From Streptomyces sp. CC208A (GTDB lineage Bacteria; Actinomycetota; Actinomycetes; Streptomycetales; Streptomycetaceae), in assembly GCF_030010625.1 (NCBI RefSeq), contig NZ_JASCXN010000003.1, forward strand, positions 186,001 to 250,000: 64,000 bases of DNA, read 5' to 3'. Of this stretch, positions 8,569-18,281 are shown in pieces (positions within the stretch are counted from its first letter, which is position 1; the number at the start of each line of letters is the position of its first letter). The notes under the pieces were generated by a model, which worked only from the letters and a program-made list of their open reading frames with translations, ran no database searches and was not told the DNA's origin. The position numbers and the translations under genes are program-made.

Positions 8569-9501
8569 TCAGAACACTGCCCCCGCCGCCGTCCGCCCCG
8601 CGCTGCGGGCCAGCGCCTCCGCGTGGGCGTCGCGTGCGTGGGCGAGGACGGTGGGGGCGTGGCCGGCGGCGCGGCCCTCGGGGTGCCAGCCGAGGAGGTG
8701 GCGCCAGACGAGCGGCGCGCCGGTCAGAGGGCGGGCCACGATGCCGGGGGTGGCGGGGAAGGTCGCCCGGCACAGGCCCACCGCCCGCCCCACCTGGACC
8801 AGGTGGACGCAGGAGGCGGTGTCCGTCTCGTACACCCGGGCCGGGGTGAAGCCGGCCCGTACGCACGCGGCGGCGAAGCAGTCGCCGAAGCAGCCGTCCC
8901 CGGGTACGTCCGTCCACTCCTCGGCGGCGAGTTCGGCAAGGGCGACGTGCGGGCGGGCGGCCAGCGGATGGCCGGTCGCCAGCATCACGTACACCGGGTC
9001 GCGGGCCACCTCGGTCCAGGCGAGCCGCCCCACCTCGGGCGGCGAGCTCTCGCCGCAGACGCCGACGAGCGCGAAGTCGAGCCGCCCGGCCGCCACCCCG
9101 CCGGCCACCTCCCGCTCCGACCAGGAGGTGTACGTGGTCACCCGCGCCTCCGGATCGGCCCGGGCGAGCCGGTCCACGAGGCCGCCGAGCAGCGGCCCGT
9201 GGGTCCCGCCGAGTCGGTACCCGGCGGCGCCGTCCCGGGCGAACCGGACGGCCTCCTCCTGGAGTTCGCAGACGGCGGGCAGCACCACCCGGGCCCGGTC
9301 CAGGACCAGATCGCCGAGCGCGGTGGCCCGCACGCCGTCCCGGCCGCGCACGAACAGGGCCCCGCCCAGTGCTCGTTCGATCCGCTTGAGCTGGGCGCTC
9401 AGGGCGGGCTGCGCCAGTCCGAGGGCGGTGGCCGCGCGGGTGAGACTGCCCGCCTCCGCGATGGCCCTGACCGTCTTCAGATGCCGCAACTCCAAGTCCA
9501 T
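8569..9501 (-). CDS. LysR-family transcriptional regulator
   Basis: 310 residues. The N-terminal winged helix-turn-helix is clear: LRHLKTVRAIAEAGSLTRAA, LGLAQPALSAQLKRIERALG and LFVRGRDGVRAT. Residues about 90-300 form the periplasmic-binding-protein-like effector domain (RLGGTHGPLLGGLVDRL, LDFALVGV, MLATGHPLAARPHVAL). LysR proteins usually act as tetramers binding near a divergent promoter. Here the nearest upstream gene, the esterase-like gene, runs in the same direction, so an autoregulatory or distal target is equally possible. Inducer not predictable. Confidence 0.92.
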   Translation of the reverse strand: MDLELRHLKTVRAIAEAGSLTRAATALGLAQPALSAQLKRIERALGGALFVRGRDGVRATALGDLVLDRARVVLPAVCELQEEAVRFARDGAAGYRLGGTHGPLLGGLVDRLARADPEARVTTYTSWSEREVAGGVAAGRLDFALVGVCGESSPPEVGRLAWTEVARDPVYVMLATGHPLAARPHVALAELAAEEWTDVPGDGCFGDCFAAACVRAGFTPARVYETDTASCVHLVQVGRAVGLCRATFPATPGIVARPLTGAPLVWRHLLGWHPEGRAAGHAPTVLAHARDAHAEALARSAGRTAAGAVF

Positions 9502-9550
9502 GCGCCCAGCTTGACGCCCTGCGCCTGACAGGTCCAGACCAAGGGACGGG

Positions 9551-10525
9551 CTATCGGGCGCGGAGCCGCTCCGGCAGCCAGCGCAACTGCGCGGCCTGCT
9601 GGAACACGCCGCCGCCCTCGTGGTCGTTGAAGTCGTAGACCTCGATCGCCTTGTCCTCGTGCGCGTACGCGTTGAACGCCGCGAACACCGTCGACGGCGG
9701 GCACGTCAGGTCCTCCAGGGCGGTGGAGAACAGCGCGGGGGCGGTCGCCCGGGCCGCGAAGTGCACCCCGTCGAAGTAGGCGAGCGTCTTCCGTACCCGC
9801 TCCACCCGACCCCGGTGCGTCTTCAGGTAGTTGCCGATCTCCCGGTACGGCGTGCGGTCCGTGACCGTCGTCGCGCGCGGGAAGTCGCACAGGAACGGCA
9901 CGTCCGGCGCGACCGCCGCCAGGTCCCGTACGAGCCCCGCGACGGCGACGGTGATCCCGCCGCCCTGGCTGATCCCGGTGACCGCGGTGCGGGCCGCGTC
10001 CACGAGCGGGTGCGAGCGGGCCGCCTCCACCGCGCGCACCGCGTCCGTGTACACCCGGCGGTAGTAGTACGTCTCCGGGTCCTCCACGCCCCGCGTCATG
10101 AACCCCGGGAACGCGGGCGCGCTGCCCACCGGGTCCGCGGTGTCGCCCGGCGCCCAACCGCTGCCCTGCCCACGGGTGTCCATCACGAAGTGCGCGAACC
10201 CGGCCGACGCCCACAGCAGATGACTGTGCGCGAGCCCGCGCCCGCCGCCGTACCCGAGGAACTCCACGACCACCGGCACCGGTTCGGTCACCCCGGCCGG
10301 GACGACGAACCACCCCTTGACCGGCTGCCCGCCGAACCCGGCGAACGTCACGTCGTACGTCTCCACCGTCGCGAGCCCCGTCTCCACGCGCTCGAACCGC
10401 GCGTCGAGCCCGAACTCCCGGGCCTCGCCCAGCGTCTTCGCCCAGAACGCGTCGAAGTCCTCCGGCTCCACCGACCCACTGCGGTACTCCCGGAGCCGGT
10501 CGAGGGGCATGTCGAACAGGGTCAT
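9551..10525 (-). CDS. Acetylxylan esterase / cephalosporin-C deacetylase-like hydrolase
   Basis: 324 residues of the AXE1 family of alpha/beta hydrolases, which deacetylate xylo-oligosaccharides or cephalosporin C. The signature DTRGQGSGW and the nucleophile Ser186 in GISQGGG are present; a candidate catalytic His lies in FNDHEGG near the C-terminus. Length and the absence of a signal peptide fit the cytoplasmic hexameric enzymes. ATG at 10525 is preferred over GTG at 10531 because an aggcgg sequence sits at proper distance from it. Next to the LysR gene on the same strand, with 49 bp between them, but no sugar transporter is nearby. Confidence 0.87.
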   Translation of the reverse strand: MTLFDMPLDRLREYRSGSVEPEDFDAFWAKTLGEAREFGLDARFERVETGLATVETYDVTFAGFGGQPVKGWFVVPAGVTEPVPVVVEFLGYGGGRGLAHSHLLWASAGFAHFVMDTRGQGSGWAPGDTADPVGSAPAFPGFMTRGVEDPETYYYRRVYTDAVRAVEAARSHPLVDAARTAVTGISQGGGITVAVAGLVRDLAAVAPDVPFLCDFPRATTVTDRTPYREIGNYLKTHRGRVERVRKTLAYFDGVHFAARATAPALFSTALEDLTCPPSTVFAAFNAYAHEDKAIEVYDFNDHEGGGVFQQAAQLRWLPERLRAR

Positions 10526-10611
10526 GTACACCGCCTGGTCAGCTCATCGCGTTCGAAATGTCGACCGGTCGGCCCCGGCCCGCCTCACCCTAGCCCGCAT
10601 CCCCACCGAAT

Positions 10612-11220
10612 TCATATACGTGAACGATCTCCGCCTTCTCGTACGGCCCTGGCGCCGGCACCCGCCACGGCGACACCCGCGACCAGCCGCGCCCGCAACC
10701 GCCCCGCGGCACCCGCACCCGCCGCCCGCACCGTCAGCCACGAGCCGTCGGGGAAGGCGATGTCCACCCGCCGCCGCAGCGCCCGCGGCCACGGCGTCAC
10801 CCGCACCCCGGCGTGCGCCCGGGCCACCGCCTCCGCCTCGGGCAGCCACGTGGCCCGCACCGTCACGGTGCCGCCGGCCACCCCGACGTAACAGCTCGGC
10901 TCGTCGGTACGCAGCGCGTCCCGGCTCCAGTAGGCCCCGTGCACCGCCAGCAGCAGTCGGCCCGCGTCGCTCTGCCAGCCGCCCCGCATGCCGGGCCCCG
11001 CCCACAGGCGGACCAGGAGGCGCCACACCTTCCGCACCGGCTCCAGCAGGGCCGCGAACGCCTCGACCGGGTCCTCCGGCAGGGCGAGGACACAACGGAC
11101 CAGGAAGAGGTTCCGCAGGGCGCGCCACCGCCGCCCGCGCCCTCCGAGCGGCGGCAGCAGCCGCACCGGAGGTCGCCGCCCGTAGCGCGGCAGGCCCACC
11201 CCGAACTCCGTCATGCTCAT
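10612..11220 (-). CDS. Hypothetical protein
   Basis: 202 residues starting [16 protein letters not shown] with aaggatg just upstream. Contains a basic N-terminus, a helix-rich middle ([38 protein letters not shown]) and a segment with [20 protein letters not shown] and [18 protein letters not shown]. No signal peptide, known domain or catalytic motif is recognised. The opposite-strand frame in this region lacks a plausible product. It is divergent from pntA, sharing a 105-bp promoter region, but nothing links the two functionally. Confidence 0.6.
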   Translation of the reverse strand: MSMTEFGVGLPRYGRRPPVRLLPPLGGRGRRWRALRNLFLVRCVLALPEDPVEAFAALLEPVRKVWRLLVRLWAGPGMRGGWQSDAGRLLLAVHGAYWSRDALRTDEPSCYVGVAGGTVTVRATWLPEAEAVARAHAGVRVTPWPRALRRRVDIAFPDGSWLTVRAAGAGAAGRLRARLVAGVAVAGAGARAVREGGDRSRI

Positions 11221-11325
11221 CCTTCCTCCCAGGTGGGCAGCATACGGACGTACCGCGCGAGCCTTCTTCACGGAGTCGCCCGCGGGGGCCAAGGTGGGGG
11301 CGAGAGCGGCGAACGGAGGAGCCTG

Positions 11326-12858
11326 GTGATTGTCGGAGTCCTCAGGGAGACACGGAGCGGCGAGCGACGGGTGGCGGCCACGCCCGCCACGGTCGAGAGG
11401 ATCCGCGGACTCGGGTACGAGGTCGTCGTCGACCCGGACGCGGGCGCCGCGGCGGGCTTCGTCGACAGCGCCTACGAGGCGGCCGGGGCGCGCCTCGGCG
11501 AGGCGACGGCGGCGGACGTGGTGCTCGGCGTGAACGCCCCCGGCCCCGACCGGCTGGACCGGATGCGCCCCGGGACCACCGTGATCGCGATGTTCGCCCC
11601 CGCCACCGACCCGGCGACGGTCGAGGAGCTGAGCCGCCGCCCCCTCACCGTCCTGTCCGTGGACGCCGTGCCCCGGCTCAGCCGGGCCCAGTCGATGGAC
11701 GTCCTGTCGTCGATGGCGAACATCGCGGGCTACCGGGCCGTCGTGGAGGCGGCCCACGAGTTCGGCCGGTTCTTCACCGGCCAGGTGACCGCCGCCGGCA
11801 AGGTGCCCCCGGCCAGGGTCCTCGTCGCCGGCGCGGGCGTCGCGGGCCTCGCGGCGATCGGCACCGCCGGCTCGCTCGGCGCGGTCGTCCGGGCCACCGA
11901 CCCCCGCCCCGAAGTCGCCGACCAGGTCCGCTCCCTGGGCGGCGAGTACCTGGCGATCGAGTCCCCGGAGACGGAGGTCTCGGCGACCGGCTACGCCAAG
12001 GAGATGGGCGAGGAGTACAAGGCGCGCGAGGCCGCCCTCTACGCCGAGGAGTGCCGCGCCGCCGACATCGTCGTCACCACCGCCCTGATCCCCGGCCGCC
12101 CCGCCCCCCGCCTGATCACCGCCGACATGGTGGCCACCATGAGACCGGGCTCGGTCATCGTGGACATGGCCGCCGCCAACGGCGGCAACGTGGCCGGCAC
12201 CGTACCCGGCGAACGGACCGTCACCGAGAACGGCGTGACCATCCTCGGCTACACCGACCTGGCCGGCCGCCTCCCCACCCAGGCCTCACAGCTCTACGGC
12301 ACCAACCTCCTCAACCTCCTCAAGCTTCTGACGCCCGGCAAGGACGGCACCCTGGTCCTCGACCCGGACGACCCCGTCCAGCGCTCCGTCACCGTCGTAC
12401 GCGACGGCGCACCGTGCTGGCCGCCCCCGCCCGTCCGGGTCTCCGCCGCCCCCACTGACGCGACCCCGCAGACCCGGCCGCCCGCCAAGCCCCCCGCCAC
12501 CAAGGCCCCCATGACGCAGGGGCGCCGCTTCACCGGCGTCGCCCTCGGCGCCCTCGCCCTCTTCCTCGCCGTCGGCTTCGCCCCCGCCGCCCTCCTGCCC
12601 CACGTCACCGTCTTCGTCCTCGCGATCGTCATCGGCCACTACGTGATCGGACACGTCCACCACGCCCTGCACACCCCGCTGATGTCGGTGACCAACGCGA
12701 TCTCCGGGATCATCGTCGTCGGCGCACTGCTCCAGATCGGCCACGGCGGCACCCTCGTCACCGTGCTCTCGGCCGTCGCCATCCTGCTGGCGGGCATCAA
12801 CGTCTTCGGCGGCTTCGCGGTGACGCGCCGCATGCTCGGAATGTTCACCAGGAGCTGA
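11326..12858 (+). CDS. pntA: Proton-translocating NAD(P) transhydrogenase, alpha subunit
   Basis: 510 residues, full-length alpha subunit as in E. coli rather than the split PntAA/PntAB form. Residues 1-375 are the NAD(H)-binding domain [19 protein letters not shown] at the start, [17 protein letters not shown], the Rossmann motif [21 protein letters not shown] (in part), and [13 protein letters not shown] Pro-rich linker (about 385-400) leads to four C-terminal hydrophobic segments (about 405-508), the membrane portion. The enzyme couples hydride transfer between NADH and NADP+ to proton flow. GTG at 11326 is chosen because GGAGGA lies 5 bases upstream. One base separates it from pntB. Confidence 0.95.
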   Translation: MIVGVLRETRSGERRVAATPATVERIRGLGYEVVVDPDAGAAAGFVDSAYEAAGARLGEATAADVVLGVNAPGPDRLDRMRPGTTVIAMFAPATDPATVEELSRRPLTVLSVDAVPRLSRAQSMDVLSSMANIAGYRAVVEAAHEFGRFFTGQVTAAGKVPPARVLVAGAGVAGLAAIGTAGSLGAVVRATDPRPEVADQVRSLGGEYLAIESPETEVSATGYAKEMGEEYKAREAALYAEECRAADIVVTTALIPGRPAPRLITADMVATMRPGSVIVDMAAANGGNVAGTVPGERTVTENGVTILGYTDLAGRLPTQASQLYGTNLLNLLKLLTPGKDGTLVLDPDDPVQRSVTVVRDGAPCWPPPPVRVSAAPTDATPQTRPPAKPPATKAPMTQGRRFTGVALGALALFLAVGFAPAALLPHVTVFVLAIVIGHYVIGHVHHALHTPLMSVTNAISGIIVVGALLQIGHGGTLVTVLSAVAILLAGINVFGGFAVTRRMLGMFTRS

Positions 12859-12859
12859 C

Positions 12860-14278
12860 ATGTCCGCCACCCACGCCGCACAGGCGGCCTACCTCGTCGC
12901 CGCACTGCTGTTCATCCTCGCCCTCGCCGGCCTCTCGAAACACGAATCGGCCCGCCTCGGCAACGCCTTCGGCATGCTCGGCATGGGCCTCGCCCTCGTC
13001 GCCACCGTCGTCCTCGCCGCCGACCGGGGCATCGGCGCGGGCGCCGCCGGCCTGCTCGCCCTCGCCCTGCTCACCGGCGCGCTCATCGGCCTGTGGCGCG
13101 CCCGGGGAGTCGAGATGACCGGCATGCCCCAACTGATCGCGTTGCTCCACTCCTTCGTCGGCCTGGCCGCCGTCCTCGTCGGCTGGAACGGCTACCTCGA
13201 CGTGGAGCACCACCCCGACGGCCCCGAGGCCGCCGCCCTCGACGCGCTCGGCACCCTCGGCATCCACCACGCCGAGGTCTTCATCGGCGTCTTCATCGGC
13301 GCGGTCACCTTCACCGGCTCGGTCGTGGCCTACCTCAAGCTCGCCGCCCGGATCGCCTCCAAGCCGCTCATGCTCCCCGGCAGGAACGTCCTCAACCTCG
13401 GCGCCCTCGTCCTCTTCGCCGCCCTGACCGTCCGGTTCACCGCCGCGCCCGCCCTCTGGCCGCTCGTCGCGGCGACGGTCCTCGCGCTGGCACTCGGCTG
13501 GCACCTGGTCGCCTCCATCGGCGGCGGCGACATGCCCGTCGTCGTGTCGATGCTGAACAGCTACTCCGGCTGGGCGGCCGCCGCTTCAGGCTTCCTCCTC
13601 GGCAACGACCTGCTGATCGTCACCGGCGCCCTCGTCGGCTCCTCAGGCGCCTACCTGTCGTACATCATGTGCAAGGCGATGAACCGCTCGTTCCTCGCCG
13701 TCATCGCCGGCGGCTACGGCATCGAGGCCCCGGCCGGCCCCGAGACCGACCACGGCGAGTACCAGGAGATCACCGCCCAGGCCGCCGCCGAACTCCTCGA
13801 CGCCGCCCGCTCGGTCATCATCACCCCCGGCTACGGCATGGCCGTCGCCCAGGCCCAGTACCCCGTCGCCGAACTCGTCTCCAAGCTCCGCGCCAAGGGC
13901 GTCGACGTCCGCTTCGGCATCCACCCCGTCGCCGGCCGCCTCCCCGGCCACATGAACGTCCTCCTCGCCGAGGCCAAGGTGCCGTACGACATCGTCCTGG
14001 AGATGGACGAGATCAACAGCGACTTCGCCGACACCGACGTCGTCCTCGTCATCGGCGCCAACGACACCGTCAACCCGGCCGCCACCGAGGACCCCGACAG
14101 CCCCCTCGCCGGCATGCCCGTCCTCACCGTCTGGGAGGCCGACCAGGTCATCGTCTTCAAACGCTCGATGGCCTCCGGCTACGCCGGCGTCCAGAACCCC
14201 CTCTTCTTCCGCCCCAACACCGCGATGCTCTTCGGCGACGCCAAGGACCGAGTCGAGGACATCGTCAGCGCCCTGTGA
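12860..14278 (+). CDS. pntB: Proton-translocating NAD(P) transhydrogenase, beta subunit
   Basis: 472 residues. The N-terminal half carries about eight to nine membrane helices ([20 protein letters not shown] in part, [21 protein letters not shown] in part). The C-terminal half is the NADP(H)-binding domain III, with [51 protein letters not shown] and the terminal [17 protein letters not shown]. These match PntB closely. It begins one base after pntA's stop codon and is preceded by aggagc, so the two subunits are made together and form the membrane transhydrogenase supplying NADPH. Confidence 0.96.
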   Translation: MSATHAAQAAYLVAALLFILALAGLSKHESARLGNAFGMLGMGLALVATVVLAADRGIGAGAAGLLALALLTGALIGLWRARGVEMTGMPQLIALLHSFVGLAAVLVGWNGYLDVEHHPDGPEAAALDALGTLGIHHAEVFIGVFIGAVTFTGSVVAYLKLAARIASKPLMLPGRNVLNLGALVLFAALTVRFTAAPALWPLVAATVLALALGWHLVASIGGGDMPVVVSMLNSYSGWAAAASGFLLGNDLLIVTGALVGSSGAYLSYIMCKAMNRSFLAVIAGGYGIEAPAGPETDHGEYQEITAQAAAELLDAARSVIITPGYGMAVAQAQYPVAELVSKLRAKGVDVRFGIHPVAGRLPGHMNVLLAEAKVPYDIVLEMDEINSDFADTDVVLVIGANDTVNPAATEDPDSPLAGMPVLTVWEADQVIVFKRSMASGYAGVQNPLFFRPNTAMLFGDAKDRVEDIVSAL

Positions 14279-14281
14279 GTC

Positions 14282-14310
14282 CCGGTGCCGGCCGTGACCG
14301 GCCGCACCGG
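14282..14310 (+). terminator. Hairpin after pntAB
   Basis: CCGGTGC and GCACCGG form a 7-bp outer stem with CGG/CCG pairs inside, 4 bases after the pntB stop and between two convergent genes. Candidate transcription terminator. Confidence 0.5.
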
Positions 14311-14335
14311 AGGAGCCTGCTCATGGCCGGCCTGG

Positions 14336-15451
14336 TCACGAGGCGGCCTCCTCTTGCGTGGGTTCTTCGGGGTGGATGACGCCGTCCTCGTCGAGGGGCG
14401 GATGGAGGGCGCTGGGGGCGTGGTTGTCGATGTCGGACGGCCGTGGGCCCTCCGGTCCGTCGGGGCCCCAGCGCAGCAGGCGGCGGGTGCGGCCGATCCG
14501 GTAGGTGGTGCCGTGGACCTCGACCTGGTCGAGCCGCTGGGCGCGGAGCCGGTCCGCGGTCTCGACGAACACCGCCAGTTCCGCGACCGCGGGGTCGGTC
14601 CCCTCGGCGACGAGGGTGCGCGCGTCGACGGGCATGCGGATGTCTCTCGCGATGTCGTAGGGGATCAGGCCGATCCGACGGGGTTCGCTCCAGACCAGGA
14701 GGAAGTCCAGCGACCGGCGTGTGTCGTGAGGGGTGGCGTGCAGTCCGCCGCCCAGCGTCCAGGGCTTGTCGCCGGACCGCTCCATGATCCTGAAGAGCGC
14801 GGGCATGAGGAGGACGTCGGGATGGCTCTCCACGGCCCGCGCGGAGTCCCGCAGCACGGCGCCGGGGAACCTGGTCCCGGTGTAGGCCAGAGTACGCAAC
14901 GACAGCCGCTCCGCCGCGCGGACGGGGGAAAGGGGCGCCTCCGGGTCCAGAACAAGGCCCTGGTCGATCTTCGCGTCCCGGGCGCCACGGCTCCAGTCGG
15001 GGGAGAGGGGCTCGGGGTCGGTGGGCCGCGGCACTTCGACGTCGCCGTGCGCGTCCAGGCCCGTGTACTCCTCGGCCCTCACCACGCGGTAGCGGGTGCC
15101 GAGCACGGTGAGTTCGTCGACGCGCTCGCGCTCCAGCCGGGCGACCGCCTCCAGCAGCGCGCGCCGCTCCTCCCTGCTCCCGGCCTCGTCCTTCGCCCGG
15201 AACCAGAAGAAGGAGTTCAGCGCGTCCCGGGCATCCTGCGGACAGGGCTCGGTGACCTCCAGGACCACCCGCCACCGCCGCCCGTCCTCCGCGCCCTGCG
15301 CCGCCACTCCGAACAGCGGGCCCCGTACGGCCAGGGCCCGGGAGCGCATCGCCGCGTCGAGGGCATCGGCCTCCACCGCGGCCTCCACCGGCTCCACCGG
15401 AACCCTCACCGTCACCGGCCACTCGCCCGGCCCCGCACTTTCATGGCTCAT
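14336..15451 (-). CDS. DUF5954-like protein
   Basis: 371 residues from ATG at 15451 (MSHESAGPGEWPVTVRVPVE). It has two similar halves: each holds a YRVVRAEEY / YRIGRTRRLLRWGPDGPEGP segment after a V-G-T-x-Y-R strand, and the end reads PSDIDNHAPSALHPPLDEDG. This resembles a streptomycete-specific family annotated DUF5954; the match is from memory of its composition and I rate it moderate. No signal, membrane or enzymatic motif is visible. The frame stays open upstream into the transposase remnant, but the sequence there is not protein-like. It is the last chromosomal gene before the island. Confidence 0.65.
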   Translation of the reverse strand: MSHESAGPGEWPVTVRVPVEPVEAAVEADALDAAMRSRALAVRGPLFGVAAQGAEDGRRWRVVLEVTEPCPQDARDALNSFFWFRAKDEAGSREERRALLEAVARLERERVDELTVLGTRYRVVRAEEYTGLDAHGDVEVPRPTDPEPLSPDWSRGARDAKIDQGLVLDPEAPLSPVRAAERLSLRTLAYTGTRFPGAVLRDSARAVESHPDVLLMPALFRIMERSGDKPWTLGGGLHATPHDTRRSLDFLLVWSEPRRIGLIPYDIARDIRMPVDARTLVAEGTDPAVAELAVFVETADRLRAQRLDQVEVHGTTYRIGRTRRLLRWGPDGPEGPRPSDIDNHAPSALHPPLDEDGVIHPEEPTQEEAAS

Positions 15452-15533
15452 GTCACCATCCTGGCGGCAACCACGAGCCCGTATCACGGTTTCGCCGGAT
15501 CGGCCGGATTGAGCAGATGTCCCTGTGCACGGC

Positions 15534-15740
15534 TCATGTGGTGGGTGGGACAAGGCCCGTCCCATCCACCGGGGACAAGGCCCGGTCGCGGAAGTCGGCC
15601 GGCACACTGTGGTGGACACCGGGATCGTCCAGCTCCATGGCCATGGCGTACATGAAGTCGATGCGGCAGCGCACCGCCTCGGTGACCTGCCGGTTCGACA
15701 GACCGAGCACGAACTGCGGCACACAGGCGGTGGACGACTG
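15534..15740 (-). pseudogene. Transposase remnant, IS1182-like
   Basis: A fragment of about 65 codons reading VPQFVLGLSNRQVTEAVRCR, then IDFMYAMAMELDDPGVHHSV and PADFRDRAL. Transposases of the IS1182 type have the matching stretch LSDRQAAEAVRCRIDWKYAL, then LDDPGFHHSVLSEFRDRL. Both ends have lost similarity and no catalytic domain follows. The fragment marks the left edge of the accessory island. Confidence 0.7.
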
Positions 15741-16603
15741 GGCAGGTGAGAGACCCGGCCGCCCGTCACCCGGATACCGGTCGGTGAAGTCCTCGCCACG
15801 TCACGGCCCGTCCAGGCGGTCTCCCACCCCCGTCGCCGCCCCTCGCGACGCCGGTGCCCTGGTGTCATCGGGTGACGCATGCGCACCTCGTCGCCGACGG
15901 TCGACCTCCGGGGTGTGGAGCGGGTGGGGCACCGACACCGACGCCGAGGGCGCGGTCTCGGCGTCGTGCATTGCGTACAGGAACGCCGGGCGGCCTGTCG
16001 AGACCGATCGTCATCTGCCTCTGACAGGTGTCGAATGTGTCTGGTTTCGGGGGAGTTGTGGGCGAAGAGTCGTCTGGGACAGGTGGCACGCCTGGGCACG
16101 CTTTCCGGCCATGGGGGGTGGGGGCTCTCGCTGCGTGAGCGGGGACGGAGCGGGTGCGCCTCACCGTGAACCGATCTAGATCATCACGTGCGTGGGTCCG
16201 CAGGTCAAGGCCCTGATGGCGACTGGCCGTCCAGGTGGTCGCCTGCACCGGGCAGGACCCGGGGCAGTGCCGCCTTCCCGTGCGAGGCCACCGCGCCGTC
16301 AGCGAGATTCTGGCGGAATCTTCACAGGACCCACAACCGCGTGGCTTTGTTGACTGGTTCATGGCGGATGTGCGAGTCTCTGCCCCGCCCGAGGATCTCC
16401 GACACTCCGCCTCGGGTCACGCGTGACCGACCACACTTTGTGCCGGGAAGGGCAGCCCCTCTCAACCAGCAGTGTCCAGAGCGCTCTGATGGAGCGCCTC
16501 CCCCACTTTTCAGAAGCATCCACCGTCTGCGCCAGCCTGCCTCCACCACCCTTGGACGCGCCGGCCGAGCTCAGTCATGCTCCGAACCACACGAGGGAAT
16601 CGC
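15741..16603. other. Gene-free stretch upstream of the HypEF operon
   Basis: About 860 bp with no convincing gene on either strand. The long frames here use codons unlike the neighbours and resemble no protein I recognise. It holds a 10-bp palindrome GATCTAGATC at 16173-16182 and ends in gagggaat before the first operon gene. The operon promoter must lie here, but no -10/-35 pair stands out. The composition suggests eroded mobile-element DNA. Confidence 0.6.
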
Positions 16604-17194
16604 ATGGGCAAGATCGCCGTACTCACCAACGACCTGCAGTCCGACGTCGTTCACAAGACGCCCGAGCGGACCGCCGCCATGGCCGAGGCGCGGCCCCGCT
16701 TCGTCAACTTCCTGGAGGAGATGCGCCGTCGTGGGCACGGCATCTACCACCTCCAGCTGGTGAACCTCCCCGACGACCCCAACGTGGAAAGGGACTTCGA
16801 CGGCACCCTGCCGCTGCAGCGCGGCAGCGAGGGCGCGGCCATCCTGGAGTACTTCCTGGACCCCTCCGACACCGTCGTCGAGAAGAACAAGGACAGCGGT
16901 TTCTACGAGACGGAGCTGCACGACCTGCTGCAGAAGAACGGTGTGGACACCGTCCTCGTCACCGGCCTGCAGACGCAGATCTGCGTCCAGACGACCGCCG
17001 CCGACGCGTTCTTCCGCGGCTACAACATCTGGGTCCCCTCCGACTGCGTGGTGTCCGGTGACCCCGAGGCCCGCGACCGCTCCCTCGAGTGGCTCAGCGG
17101 CTACTGCGCCACCGTCGCGAGTTCCGAGGAAATCCTCGCCACGCTGGACGGCGAGGGCGAGCTGCCCCGCAAGGTCGTCAAGATCCTTCCGTAG
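16604..17194 (+). CDS. Isochorismatase-family cysteine hydrolase
   Basis: 196 residues. The catalytic triad of the superfamily is present: Asp10 (LTNDLQSD), Lys96 (VEKNKDSGFYET) and Cys127 (TQICVQTTA). GLQTQICVQTTAADAFFRGY (in part) and SDCVVSGD are the typical core. The superfamily includes isochorismatase, nicotinamidase and N-carbamoylsarcosine amidohydrolase; the last breaks C-N bonds of carbamoyl groups, which is of interest because the next two genes make and dehydrate a carbamoyl group. ATG at 16604 follows gagggaat; an upstream ATG at 16577 adds nine unlikely residues. First gene of the operon, 58 bp before hypE. Substrate unknown. Confidence 0.88.
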   Translation: MGKIAVLTNDLQSDVVHKTPERTAAMAEARPRFVNFLEEMRRRGHGIYHLQLVNLPDDPNVERDFDGTLPLQRGSEGAAILEYFLDPSDTVVEKNKDSGFYETELHDLLQKNGVDTVLVTGLQTQICVQTTAADAFFRGYNIWVPSDCVVSGDPEARDRSLEWLSGYCATVASSEEILATLDGEGELPRKVVKILP

Positions 17195-17252
17195 CAACTC
17201 CCTTCCTCCGCGCGACACAGCGCCCACCCCCTACGCCTCGAAGGGAAACCCG

Positions 17253-18278
17253 ATGACCACCCCTGCGACCGAACTCGGTGAAGTCGTCCTCGACCACGGC
17301 AGCGGCACACAGCTCAGCCACGAACTGCTCGCGCTGATCGTGGAGACTCTCGGCGATGTCTACATCGGCGAGATGGAGGACAGCGCGATGCTGCCCATCG
17401 CCACCGGGCAGATAGCCATGACCACTGACTCGTTCGTCGTCGACCCACCCTTCTTCGGCAACGGCGACATCGGCAAGATCGCGGTCTGCGGAACCGTCAA
17501 CGACCTTTCCGTGGTGGGCGCCAAGCCGCTGTACCTCACCCTGGGCATGATCCTGGAGACGGGTCTGCCGATCGCCCGCCTGGTGCAGGTGCTCACCTCG
17601 ATCCGGGAGACCGCGCGAGAGGCCGGCGTCCAGATCGTCTGCGGCGACACCAAGGTCGTGCGCAAGGGCGAGGCGGACCAGATCTACCTCAACACTGCCG
17701 GAGTGGGCGTGTTCGAGCGGACCCCGCTGAGGATGCGGAACGTCAGGCCGGGCGACCGGGTGATCCTCAGCGGTCCGATCGGCAACCACACCGTGCACCT
17801 GCTCTCGATCCGCGAGGGACTGGGATTCGAGCAGCGGGTCCTGAGCGACTGCGCCCCGGTCAACGGCATGCTCGACAAGCTCTTCGCCGCCGTGGACGAG
17901 GGCGACGTGCGCTCCGTGCGTGACGTCACCCGGGGAGGCCTGGCCGCGGTCCTGCACGAGTACGCGGAGGCCGTCGACCGCACCATCCGCATCGACAAGG
18001 AAGCGCTTCCGATCCAGTTCGAGACTCTCATGGCCACGGACATGCTCGGTATCGACCCGATCCACTCCGCGAACGAGGGGTGTGTCTGCCTGTTCGTCGA
18101 CCCCTCGGCCGAGCAGAAGGTCCTGGACGCCCTGCGCTCCCACAAGTACGGAGCCGGGGCCGTCACCATAGGCGAGGTCACCGAGCAGGACGGCGCGGTC
18201 GTCCTGATGCGGGACGCCGAGGGCCGCGACTCCGTGGTCGAGGAACTGCTGGGCGCCGAACTCCCGCGGCTCTGCTGA
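17253..18278 (+). CDS. hypE: HypE-like carbamoyl dehydratase (thiocyanate-forming)
   Basis: 341 residues, the normal HypE length. HypE, a PurM/AIR-synthase-fold enzyme, accepts a carbamoyl group from HypF on its C-terminal cysteine and dehydrates it with ATP to a protein-bound thiocyanate, the cyanide donor in [NiFe]-hydrogenase assembly. Seen here: DHGSGTQLSHELL near the start, AMTTDSFVVDPPFFGNGDIG (55-74), CGTVNDLSVVGAKPLYL (79-95), CGDTKVV, RDVTRGGLAAVLHE, and the terminal PRLC ending exactly in Cys341 (canonical PRIC). Nothing essential is missing. Start ATG at 17253 follows aaggga. Three bases separate it from hypF. No hypA, B, C or D and no hydrogenase is in the window. Confidence 0.93.
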   Translation: MTTPATELGEVVLDHGSGTQLSHELLALIVETLGDVYIGEMEDSAMLPIATGQIAMTTDSFVVDPPFFGNGDIGKIAVCGTVNDLSVVGAKPLYLTLGMILETGLPIARLVQVLTSIRETAREAGVQIVCGDTKVVRKGEADQIYLNTAGVGVFERTPLRMRNVRPGDRVILSGPIGNHTVHLLSIREGLGFEQRVLSDCAPVNGMLDKLFAAVDEGDVRSVRDVTRGGLAAVLHEYAEAVDRTIRIDKEALPIQFETLMATDMLGIDPIHSANEGCVCLFVDPSAEQKVLDALRSHKYGAGAVTIGEVTEQDGAVVLMRDAEGRDSVVEELLGAELPRLC

Positions 18279-18281
18279 CCC

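Noticed and set aside
10544..11128. Alternative minus-strand frame over the hypothetical gene at 10612-11220
   Set aside because: Gly/Ala/Arg-only composition, typical of a shadow frame; the chosen frame has a normal residue mix and a ribosome-binding site.
15517..16179. Plus-strand frame of 220 codons in the island's left flank
   Set aside because: It runs opposite the transposase fragment and then through gene-free DNA; the protein is low-complexity Arg/Ser/Pro-like and resembles nothing.
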